From the NCBI RefSeq assembly GCF_043641665.1, contig NC_092193.1, forward strand, positions 14,703,501-14,767,500: a stretch of 64,000 bases of DNA, given 5' to 3'. The translations under genes and the position numbers were made by a program. Source of the stretch: Enoplosus armatus. Its lineage: Eukaryota > Chordata > Actinopteri > Centrarchiformes > Enoplosidae. The number at the start of each line of letters is the position of its first letter. Position 1 is the first letter of the stretch. This document shows positions 54,150 through 64,000 of this stretch, piece by piece. The notes beneath the pieces were generated by a model. The model was not told where the DNA came from and did not search any database. It saw nothing but the letters and a program-made list of their open reading frames with translations.

Positions 54150-57100
54150 GGGAAAAGGGGGGGGGGAAGAAGCCACTCATTCACCCAGTCGCTCATTTGC
54201 AGCATATATTTATAGTGTGTTGTATTTGTAGGCCCTTTACTTTATGGCCACATTTCTTCCCCTCTGCCAAGTATACTCGTTAGATCACTGAAGGGAATTC
54301 ATACTGGGGTTTGATGGTTCTTACTCCACCTCATTTTTTCCCCTCCCACTCTCGCTCTCTGGGCACCCTATTTCCTCCTCTTCTCTGTTTCTTCCTTTCC
54401 CCCTCCCCCCCTCCTCTCTACCCCACACCCCCCTCCCGCTGCCTCCCTCTCCTTCCCGCCGCCTCCCTCCCCTTTCTCTCCCTCCCCCATCCCTCTATCC
54501 CAGCTGCCAGTGGAGTTGGCTGCCATCCAGGATTCGGCAGATGGTTCAGTAATTAGGAGTGCATCTCTCCGTTCCCTCTTCTCCTCTCCCTTCTTTTTCC
54601 TCTCCCTTTTCTCTCTGTTTAATGAAATTACAGAAGAAAACTTCAGTCCATTTGGATTTGAGTTTTTGCAGGCACAGTTTGATACTTGCTTTTCGTCTCG
54701 AATAGTCTTGATTGAGAATAATATGGCGTTTCAGAACACAGGTTTCTTTATACGCATTACACCATCCACCAAATCCAACTGCATCTCCCATTGTGTGGTC
54801 ACATCTCACTGTGTTGAAGAGTGTGAGTTATGTATCTGTAAACCATTCTCAGTGTGTTTCTGTTTAACAGGATAATATGTAAAAGCCCTACAGAGATGGG
54901 AGACAGAGCCCAATAAAATCACTGACACTGCACATTCAATACATAATGCTCAGTGCTCCAGACTGCAGAAATGTTGCAACAGCCTGTTTATTGAATTAAG
55001 TAGTAAAACCAGATAGTTAAAATAGATTCCAGCCCAGGAAAGAAACACATAGACATTTTGAGATCTGTGTTTAATCAGGCATTTAATGCATATATACATA
55101 CTATATATATATTTTTTTTTTTTGTTTGAAGACACCTAATGCTATTTTTGTAGGACCCTATTTTTGTAGAAAGTTTGTGTCCTTCCTTCTAGCTAAGTAC
55201 TAGAAAGCTCCCAGGGAACTTTCTTCATGAGTATCTCAAAAGAAAAATGCCATATATAGGTATGTACTGCGTATCAACAAGTTAGATATACCATATAACT
55301 TGTACAGTAAAATAGGGGTTTGTGCCAAGTTTACAAGCACTGAGCTGAACAGTTTAACTCTGTGTATCCTCTGTAGGTTTATGCATCAGCCTCAGGAGAC
55401 GATTTTAACAGGGACAATGCCGGCTACCCGGCCTCCAAGGCAGGAAACGTCTACCCACCACCATTCTACATGCAAGGTCAGTAGACAAGATTCGCCTTGT
55501 TCATTGTGTTGGGTTGAAAAGTTCAGTCTGACCAAGACACTTGTTGTTAAATGTGGGTAAATGTATCAGACACTTGGATAGATAATAACGACCTGGATTT
55601 ATTTAGCCAGTATGGTTGTGAAATTAGCTCTCTATAATGTCCTTATGGAGGTCCGGATGAACCTTGGTGCGGTGAACACCCTGTGGTGCCTGGGTGCTGA
55701 ATAGTGCATCACAGTTGAATGAAGTCATCACAGTAATGTGACATGTCTCATATGTGGCCTTCATTGTCTTCTCCTCTCCTGTGGCTGGTTGTCCCTCGCC
55801 CTTTTTGCCCCCCCGTCCTCCGCTGGGTGCCCCCTGACAGAAGGCCTCCACCCGCCCTCCGATCCATGGGGCTCTGCCAGGTCGATGGTTCAGCCTGGTT
55901 ATTCTGCCATGCTGGGCAACTCCCCCCATCTGAGCCAGCATGGTCCCTTCACTGCCATCAACCCCCAAGACAGACTGGTGAGCTCTGCTTTACACTTTGG
56001 ACTTGTTTTTCTATGATGGCATAATGAGGTCTTTGACACATTTTGACTAATGCTTCTTTGAGGGTTCTGTTTGGTTGTGCATTTAAATCATTGGGTGTCT
56101 TTGCTTCCAAGAAACGGCAGCCACTGCCCCTCTCTCCCCAAAACTACCCCCTGCATGGCAGCGACGTGAACGGGGCTCATCCCACTGGCTTCCACTCTGG
56201 CTCCAGCAGCTTCGGAGTCCCCAGCCACACACCCCCTATTGCTGGCACTGACACCATTATGGGTAAACCCTTTTAATGTGTGCTCTTTTCTTTGTGAAAA
56301 GTTCTCTTTATGTTCTCATGCAATATTACATAGCAGAATTGTTATTGAGCATAGGATCTAATTGAAATGAATTTCTTCTTCCCCAAAAGCCAATCGAGGT
56401 GTTGTACCTGGAAGTTCAGGTGATGAGATTGGAAAAGCCCTGGCATCTGTAAGTAGTAATAGAATACGTATTTATAGGCAATTCTTTCACATAAGACTTT
56501 AAATTACAGTCATTATAGAGTTATATATTATCACCATTCTAAAGCATAATAAATGTAAAGGAATAAGTTGCATTTCATTTAATTAAAAACAAAAATCTCT
56601 GTGTCCAGATCTATCCATCAGACCCAAACAGTAACACCTTCCCCCCGTCCCCGTCTACTCCCTCTGGATCTCCTCAGGCTGTATCAGGTAAGGGAATAGT
56701 CATTTTGTTCCTGAGGATTCAAGGTCAAATGGCTGTTTTGTAGTTTTGTTTATTCAAGTCTTTCCTGTTGTGTAAAATCTTTAAAAATGTCTTGTTTTCA
56801 TTCTGACTAAGCCTGAATAGTTCTTAGTGACAGAGTAGCTCCATCTATTGGGTTGAAAGTGGAAGTAAACATTATGAGGGATATTTACCTCTCTCCATTT
56901 GCAAATTCCATCACGTTATCTATCAATATTCTTTGAAACAACATACATTACATGGAGACTGTATCTGGTTTGTCATCAGTTGTAGCAGTAAGCTAGTTGT
57001 AAGAATTAAGTCTCACCTATTCACTGAAATCTTTTCAAGATTCAAGTCCATATTTTTATTTACATTTCTTTAATTGTTTTAAACCTTGCAGCAATTTGGA

Positions 57101-60100
57101 AATTGCACAGACAATGGCGTTGTTTCTGTAAATACTTAAGTTTAACTCATAGTAACCCATCCACAGTTTAACCTTCACTTGATCTTTCAGACACACACAT
57201 ACACATACACCATCCAAATATAACTTATGAGAGAGGAAGGGAAAATACAGTAAAAATAAAAGGAGGGTGGGGTCACTTCCCCATTTGTCTCTGCACTGAG
57301 CCCATGAGTGAGCTCATCACACACTTCATACATGAAATACTGCTGCTGGCACATGGTGAGAAAAGAAGAAAAAAATGATAATTGTGAAGCAAATAAAAAG
57401 TGCAAAAAGGAAATATTTTAAAATGAAATTGGGGATTTGAGTCATACTTTGGGCCAAAATATGAACACCATCTATTGTATCTACATGTTTCACAATTGTT
57501 TCACATCCCCTATCGCATTAGTTTCACATGCACTTACATAAAAATGTACAATCAAAATGCAATTTCTTTCATCCAGTGTTTCATGTTCCTAATGTTCACA
57601 TAATAATGTTTATATGATAAAACCTCATATTGTGTTAAGGAGCAGATATCTTCTGCTTGTGGATGGCTTAAAACAGCACAACACGGGCATATATTTTATA
57701 GTGTCTTTGACTGAGTATGCATCATATATAGCATTTGACCAAATGACTCTCAGAATGTGACAGCATGGCATGGTGTAGGGAGACCATCATTCACCTGCAA
57801 GGCCCAAGCTCAAGCCGTAGTTGCATCAGTCATCTGCTCTGTAGTGTTTGTGAGTCAGACATGAAAAGCTCATTTCCAGGAGTGCTTCTCATTTACACTC
57901 GCATCTCCCTTTGAACACGGGGGCAAGCAGTGGGGTATCATCAAACATCTACCACTGAGGGTGGGGCATTACCCATGCCTTAATATGAGAGTATCAGTTT
58001 AGAGCACAAGCCCAGATGATACAGTAAACAAGGTGTAACCTGTGATCTTTTTTCTAGGCTCTGCATCCCAGTGGGCTCGGTCCTCTGGCCAGGCCACACC
58101 TTCACCCAACTTTGAGGGTGGAATTCAGTCCATGGTGAGTCAAATATATCTTTTTCTTTTTCATGTCAGAGGTGCAACAAAAGATAGTTGAAGTAGATTA
58201 CTTGGGTAAATACAGGATGTTGCAGTCATTCATACATCACATTGTCCATTGTTCTTCATTCTCTGTTGCAGAGTAAAATGGAAGACCGTCTGGACGAAGC
58301 CATCAATGTCCTCCAGCGTCATGCCAGCGGACAAGGAGGGCCAGGCCTGGCTGAGATGCACAGTCTGCTCTCGTCTGGTTTAGGGTTGCCTCCAGCCTTC
58401 ACCAGTGCAGCACTTGGACTGGCCAGTCGCTTGCCTGGACTGGTGAGATTAATGAATAGCAGCACAGGAAATCTACAAATGACTAAATGAAGTTTGATAT
58501 TTTAGGTATTTAGTAAAACGTAAACAGCAAGATCGGTATACCTGTTTTGTTGCTCTTATGCTAGTACTGCAAACAGTTTACTCGATAATTGAAACACTGA
58601 TCATGTTAAATTGTTGTTCTGAAGGTGTCCAGTCACCTCGAGGACTCTGGTCTGCCCTCTAGTGGAGGACATCTGCATGGTCACCACGGCCCCACATCTG
58701 TGCAGCCGGGCTCTCAGCATGAGGGTTTTACCGGTGAGACTTTCTGTTACTTTGTACTCCTCTATTTGTTTTTCATGTGAGAAAGGGTGGTAATACGTTA
58801 CCATTATTTGACTGTCAAGGAACATTTTTGGTTTGCACGTGTCTGATTCAATATCTTTGTTTCTGAACTCTCGGTGTAGGCCTGCCCGGTGGCCTAAGTC
58901 GTTCCAGTGGTTCTGATATCAAACGAGAGGACAAGGAGGACGATGAGAACTGCTCCATCACCGACAAGTCAGAGGATGAGAAAAAAGACATGAAGGCCCA
59001 CCTTGGAACAAGGTGTCTAAAACCTTTTTCTTTTTTCCACATAACATTTAAACTCAACTATCAATGCATGAGATTTCATGGTATATAATCCTGCAGTGGT
59101 TTAAGTATAAAATGTGTCACTCGTTTCTTATTTAATTTAACAATTGACTAGATAGGCATGTGTCTATTAAGGCAATGATTGATTTTGGAAGGACTTCAGT
59201 TGAGCCCCAGTTTTTTGACTGGTTAAAAAGACCAACTCCTTTTCTAAACCTGACATCCTTACAGACTTAGCAACATGTGTATCAAATATAAAGTTTAATG
59301 AACAAAGAAAAAAGCCCTAATCTAGAAGTAAAAGTACAGACAAGAGACAATTTCATAGCCAATGATTAGAAGGAAATCTGGTTTACAGATTTTGAAGTTT
59401 AAACAAGAACTTCAGATCAACACTTCATGAAATAGGACTTGAACTAATTAATAATAAATCACAATTGTAAACACTGCTACGGTCGTCAATCACATTATCT
59501 TACATGCTGTTGTTTGCCAGCCAGTTTCAGTTTAACTGCTGTTCCCTGTTGATGCAGTTTGTTTCTGTTTGGAATATGTTCTCTTTTGAGACCCCCCTCC
59601 CTCCGTTTCCTTTGTATTATTCTGATGCTCCTCCAAAGACATATGGTTTGTGGAGCGCTGTGCCTGTTGTCTTGAAAAAATTGCCCTTTTCCACCACAAA
59701 ACCTTTTCTGGGAACCAAGGATGCTTTTTAACAACTCATGAACTTTACCAGCATTTCGACCTCAGGTATCTAGTACAAATTTGGGTTCCTAGACTGTGCT
59801 GTAGACATTGCATCTCACTCAAAGCTGTTACAATTTCATTGACATAATAATCTTCCTGGTTCTTCAGCTGTGGTGGAAAAAGGATATATTCTGTTCCTGA
59901 CATTAGTTCCTGGTAGTATTATGTCAAAATTTGATTGGGCCCAACCCCTAATGTGACCTACCTTTTGTAGCAGTGTTGGTAATTGTCATTGAGTTACTCT
60001 GGAATTTTATCAAACCTTTCCATGTGGTGTTGACATTATTAAGAAAATTTAATGCACACCATAATTGGCAAGTAATTTTAAGTGAACTGTATCCATACTG

Positions 60101-62683
60101 TTGTTTCCTTCCCTCCTCATCTGCCATTGGCTCTTCGCTAGTCTGGATGATGAGGAAGACGATGAGGATCTGCCAGTGGAGATTAAGGCTGAGCGGGAGA
60201 AAGTGCGGAGGATGGCAAACAACACCCGCGAGCGGCTACGTGTGCGGGACATCAATGAGGCTTTTAAGGAGCTGGGCCGCATGTGTCAGCTCCATCTGAG
60301 CAATGAGAAACCGCAGACCAAATTGATCGTACTGCAACAGGCCGTTAACGTTATACTCAACCTGGAGCAGCAAGTTCGAGGTCAGTGGGTGTCCAGGGAG
60401 GAAGGAAGAGGAGGGGAAGGGCCTCTTTTACAAAATAAAACTCCCATACGGCTTCACTTCACAGCTCCTCACATGTCCTGCAAGCCATTTAAAAAGCCTT
60501 TTTTTAAATTGCTCGTGGTAGTTCACTTTACAAATGATGCCTGCTGAACACTAGTGAGTTTAGGTATTATACTCTTTGCAGTCCATCCTAAAAACGATAA
60601 AAACAAAGTGAGGACATGGGACGAGGAAATGAAGCTGTGTGACTGTTTTTAAGACATGCCCATTCTCCAGTTCATCTTCTCAGGTTTTCGTCCTCTGGTA
60701 ACACATACAGGACTGCTGTTTGTTCTGATGCAGTATGTGTTGCCTTGTCTTACAGTTGGCTGTCTGTTTCCACTGTGAAAATGCTTACATGTCTCTCTGC
60801 CTCACCCTTTCTCGATTAACACATCTTTTTGTGTACTCACTCGCTGTTTCCACTGTTGCCTCATTATGCTTTTATTTAACTATAGTCATTTTAATTTCAA
60901 AGACGTTATTCCAGCATTATGATGTCTTCCACTCATAGTATACACTCCAGGTTAGCATGAAAGCAGGGCTGTCTGTTGTCATGTGCGTTAACCTGTCTTC
61001 AGCTTTGTTGCAGTGTCTCTGTGCTGCATGCCCCAGCCTTTCAAGCATTAACCCTTTTACCACTCTGTTTTCGACACAAACCTTTCCATTTCTCCATTCA
61101 CTCCCCTGTCGTCTGTCATTTTCTTTTTACAGATGGCAACAGTGACCTCCTCTTCCTCACACTCAGATAAATACATCTCCTTCTGCTGATGTATTTAACA
61201 CAATGCCCTCAGTCTCCCCTCTTGGCTTTTTCTCTGTGGCTCTTTCTATGTTGGCAGAGGGTGTTGCTTCCTCTCTCTCTCCCTTTCTCTCTCCTCCTCA
61301 TTACTTCTCTCATTCTGCTGGACAGTCACCATAATCCCCTACGACTTCCATCCTGGACCCCAATGACCAAAAACCAAAAAGAAAAAGTCTTGGTTGGTTA
61401 GACTTCAGGGCAGATTTATTAGACCTGGTCACGCAGGTCGACTGTTGTATCTTGCTCTCCAATATATTTGTTCTTGGCTTGAAATCATTTAGTGTCGCGC
61501 TCGCTCACACTTAAAGTTGTGACTGATTAAAGTTGTGATTTATCATTTACGTACTTCAGATCTAAGAAAAAAATGTTTTTTAATTTCCACCCCTTCGCTC
61601 ACTCTCCTGCAGCACAGCCCCACTCCACTGGGATCTTCTTCAGCAGTTGCACTGGTCTCGTCTTTGGCTAAGAGTTTGAAGTTATATAGACATACATAAA
61701 AGATCAAATGTTTCCCTGTAACAGAACAAGGATTCAAGTTGAACGCAGTATTATAGGTTTAAACCACTATAACTGCAGCTTTAGTGAGAACATCTAGCCT
61801 TGGGTCAGTGAGGGTTGTGATTTGGGTTTGTTAACCAGCCCCTCCAACCCCCCCCCTCCCCTTCCTTCTTCGCCTCGCTGCAGCGTTGTCTCGGTGACTG
61901 ATGAGAACCTGACTGCTGAGGAGAAGGAGCAGAGGGAGCGTGAGCGCCGCCACGCTAACAACACTAGGGAGAGGGTGCGTGTGCGCGACATTAACGAAGC
62001 CTTCAGAGAGCTGGGCAGGATGTGTCAGGTCCACCTGCAGAGCGACAAGGCCCAGACCAAGCTTATCATCCTGCAACAGGCTGTCCAGGTCATACTGGGC
62101 CTGGAGAAGCAGGTGCGAGGTAGGTCAGCCAATACAGGAAGGTCTGATCCACATAGACAACCAACCATCTCTTATCACAGCTGGACAAAAGTTTCTAGCC
62201 ATTCACCTGTAGGAAAACCTCTTGTTAAAATTTGTTCTCACTTCCTGTGTAGCATCCACTTTGGCTTTCTCTCTGCTATTTGCCTGTATCCCTTTGAAAA
62301 ATGGAGAAGAAAGGGAGAGTATTTGAGGAAGTGTATCCCTGCTTTTCTGCCAAACGCCTGCAGTTCTCATCCTACTTTTCATTTCCTGCTTTCCTTGCTT
62401 TTCCCCTTTTCTGTTTCCCCCGTCTATTAATGACCTTTTCTGTGTTCAAAACTCTGCTTTAATGTCTTGAAGAGATTTCTGAGGGTGGCGCGTAACGAAA
62501 TAATCAAGAATTAACTTCCTTACGGCTTTTAATATATGTATGTGTCCTTTTTCCAAAGAGCGTAATTTGAACCCAAAGGCTGCCTGCCTCAAGAGGAGAG
62601 AGGAGGAAAAAGTTTCAGGCGTGGACCCCCAGATGCAGCTTGGTGGGGGTCACCCTGGTCTAGGAGGAGATGGACACATGTAA
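45238..62683 (+). CDS. tcf3: tcf3 (E2A): class I bHLH transcription factor with alternative E47/E12 exons
   Basis: Coding exons: 45238-45291, 45651-45723, 51213-51286, 52358-52433, 53091-53131, 53303-53438, 53865-53914, 55377-55476, 55841-55977, 56112-56262, 56390-56448, 56609-56687, 58058-58134, 58272-58442, 58625-58733, 58880-59012, then either 60142-60380 or 61884-62119, then 62559-62683. All joins keep frame; predicted 627 (E47-type) or 626 (E12-type) residues. Activation domain 1 is at the N-terminus ([14 protein letters not shown]); activation domain 2 near residues 370-387 ([12 protein letters not shown]); [13 protein letters not shown] marks the E-protein nuclear-signal region; bHLH near 525-585; C-terminus [20 protein letters not shown]. 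The C-terminal VSGVDPQM and E12-type exon point to TCF3 rather than TCF4/TCF12. Family role: nuclear E-box binder, homodimer or partner of tissue-specific bHLH proteins, inhibited by ID proteins. The start is Met at 45238; the extra N-terminal MNQPQR of mammals is not encoded. Paralogue a/b unresolved. Confidence 0.95.
46981..47033. repeat. (AT)n microsatellite
   Basis: Pure AT run of about 53 bases preceded by a poly-A and ATATATGTGT; self-complementary. Confidence 0.95.
50530..50670. promoter_or_regulatory. Candidate POU/homeodomain enhancer core, copy B
   Basis: Contains TTAATTAG (50540-50548), the palindrome ATGAATATTCAT (50565-50576), then ATTAATATGCA, ATGCAAAT (50606-50613) and CAATTAAG (50621-50629). 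The segment 50589-50629 aligns with 37961-37998 with few mismatches. Intronic in tcf3. Enhancer status is inferred only from motif density and the recurrence of the arrangement. Confidence 0.4.
54124..54149. repeat. Poly-A tract followed by G run
   Basis: About 26 A residues, then GGGAAAAGGGGGGGGG. Possibly the tail of a retroposed fragment, but no body could be recognised upstream. Confidence 0.7.
60142..60380 (+). CDS. tcf3: tcf3 E47-type bHLH exon
   Basis: Alternative exon of 239 bases encoding an acidic lead ([12 protein letters not shown]) and a bHLH with [30 protein letters not shown] and [10 protein letters not shown], the E47 pattern shared by TCF4 and TCF12. Enters in phase 2 from 59012 and leaves one base (G) that joins AG of 62559 to give Glu. 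It cannot be joined in frame to the E12-type exon without duplicating the domain, so use is mutually exclusive. Donor CGAG|GTCAGT is followed by several G-runs. Confidence 0.95.
61884..62119 (+). CDS. tcf3: tcf3 E12-type bHLH exon
   Basis: Alternative exon of 236 bases encoding the lead [18 protein letters not shown] (E12 inhibitory region type) and a bHLH with [30 protein letters not shown] and [10 protein letters not shown], the E12 pattern. Same phases as the E47-type exon, so either splices to 62559. The acceptor is preceded by a long C-rich pyrimidine tract (about 61838-61883). Presence of this exon distinguishes TCF3 from TCF4 and TCF12. Confidence 0.95.
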
Positions 62684-63190
62684 TTCTCAGGTCAGTCTAC
62701 AGAGTCTGCATGAAAGGGCTTGTGGTGCAAAATAATATAGTGAACAATACCTTGCTTTCATCGCGTATTTTCAGATTGTTTTGTGGAAAGATACTCATTC
62801 ATTTTTCTCCTTTCTCTTCCAGTTCCTGTTGATTGTACAGCCCTTAGAACACGTGGCCTTAATCTATCATTGTCATGCATCTCAGTGTGTGTTAATCAAC
62901 TTTTGGAAAGCACACACGCACACACACCTCATTACTGACAAGGCAGGCGGCCACATTCCTGACGATGAATACAAAAGTAACAAGCACACTCTCACAGAAA
63001 GAGGAAAATTTTATTAATCTTTACATGACAATACTTTGAACTGAGGACACTGGTTTGGAGACAGTGGAAATTGGACATAAGGACGTTCTTATGATCGTGT
63101 TTTTGTAAGACATTTTGAAAAATTGCTTTACATGTTGGGAGCAAAACTTGTTTGGATCAAATAAAACTTTTGGATCAATTGCTCGTGTTA
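62684..63190 (+). other. tcf3 3' UTR
   Basis: Follows the TAA stop. A donor-like CTCAG|GTCAGT at 62690/62691 and an acceptor-like CTCTTCCAG at 62820 suggest an optional 3' UTR intron only a few bases after the stop. AATAAA at about 63159-63164 is the best polyadenylation signal. Confidence 0.5.
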
Positions 63191-64000
63191 GCAAAGTTAG
63201 GATTTGTATTGTTGGAAAATTATTGGCATTCCCATCTGAAAAGGAGGTCTTACATTCTTCACAAGCAAAGAGGGACACCCGGGTTTATATCTTATGATTG
63301 AACAAAACCTGTTGAAGGTTTACGTGCCTGAAAGAGGCCTAATGCATAGTGTTTGGTTACGATAAGAATAGCCATCTTTATTATCCTCTCGTGTGATGGC
63401 TTAATTACAGAGGTAGGTTTGGAGACATCCAGCAACTAACTGGGCAATCAGAGAGCAGACTTCTCTTTTTGCTGGTAACTGGCCGTGTTTTTTAAATTTC
63501 TTGCTTTGGCTGTAAAGGTGCCACAGCCACTGACTCACACACGTGGTGGGTTATTTTTTCTTTATATTTTTTCTGTGTATCCCTGAGTCTTATCTCTTTA
63601 AAGTCCTGTACATCTGTTATTGTCACGGCCATGCAAGTGGAATGGAAAGACTGCCGGAGGGAGACCCACCATCGACACAAACACGAGCAAAGACTCGATA
63701 CAAATCCAGGATGATGTTGAATCAAATGTGCACGCGCACATCCCGACCTTCCTGTGTGAGGCTGCCGTTGGACCCGAGCATACAGGTGTCACCCTCACTG
63801 CTCACATCCTTCACCATCATGACGTCAGTCGCTCTCTGCCATGTGGTCAGTTTGAACCCTCTGACTCAAGTACAGCCGGTGTCACATCAGCCTGTCGAAT
63901 CGTACCTAAAGACACTGTTGCAGCATGGTGAACTTACTTAATGTAAGTCAATTTGTATTGTGCTAGAAGACAGACATAATATTGAGTATTGAAAGGGATC
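63191..64000. other. Downstream flank of tcf3
   Basis: No gene recognised. Overlapping open frames at 63492-63941 on both strands have no domain, splice or start context that I can support. Could also be extended tcf3 3' UTR if the AATAAA near 63160 is bypassed. Confidence 0.4.

Noticed and set aside
54510..54875. Possible extra tcf3 exon (starts after CCCAG with [14 protein letters not shown])
   Set aside because: It does not match E-protein sequence between PPGLPSS and VYASASGDD and lacks a clear in-frame donor; skipping it gives the expected family sequence.
55738..56024. Alternative-frame open frames over a tcf3 exon
   Set aside because: Shadows; the frame [15 protein letters not shown] joins its neighbours in phase and matches TCF3.
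63492..63941. Overlapping open frames on both strands at the right edge
   Set aside because: No family resemblance and no gene context; likely flank or extended 3' UTR.

Overview
The window looks like nuclear DNA of a ray-finned fish, probably an advanced teleost. It holds vertebrate multi-exon genes with short introns and GT-AG boundaries, very many CA/GA microsatellites, degraded fish-type LINE and MITE fragments, and proteins whose closest remembered relatives are vertebrate. No bacterial, viral or CRISPR features were seen. Species and paralogue suffixes (a/b) cannot be fixed from the sequence alone.

Layout. From 3871 to 14774 on the minus strand lies a two-exon onecut3 gene: the cut domain is in exon 1, the divergent homeodomain in exon 2, separated by a 9.5 kb intron. 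Bases 1-3870 are its 3' side and carry large microsatellites. A 9.9 kb non-coding interval (about 14.9-24.7 kb) separates it from a ten-exon SLC22 transporter of the OCTN (SLC22A4/A5-like) type on the plus strand (24718-30280). That transporter runs into a decayed LINE (about 30.3-31.1 kb). An eleven-exon map2k2 (MEK2) gene follows (32229-36076, plus), with its 3' UTR to about 37.49 kb. After 3.7 kb of intergenic DNA comes tcf3 (E2A), with a probable non-coding first exon near 41.2-41.5 kb and coding exons from 45238 to 62683, including the two alternative bHLH exons that make E47-type and E12-type proteins. Its 3' UTR reaches about 63.2 kb.

How the genes relate. ONECUT3, MAP2K2 and TCF3 are all on human chromosome 19p13.3, so the block is a conserved vertebrate neighbourhood, and the order supports the assignments onecut3/map2k2/tcf3. 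The genes do not form one pathway: onecut3 and tcf3 are DNA-binding developmental regulators, map2k2 is the ERK-activating kinase, and the transporter is an organic cation/carnitine-type membrane carrier.

Items most worth a second look: two similar octamer/homeodomain sequence clusters on either side of the tcf3 promoter (37.96 and 50.59 kb); the order and control of the tcf3 E47/E12 exons; a GC-AG intron and altered family motifs in the transporter; a four-residue loss in MEK2; a perfect 19-bp inverted repeat and a MITE in the onecut3 intron; and a triplicated AT-rich repeat upstream of tcf3. All exon boundaries were read by eye from splice consensus and frame continuity; no alignment or transcript data were available.
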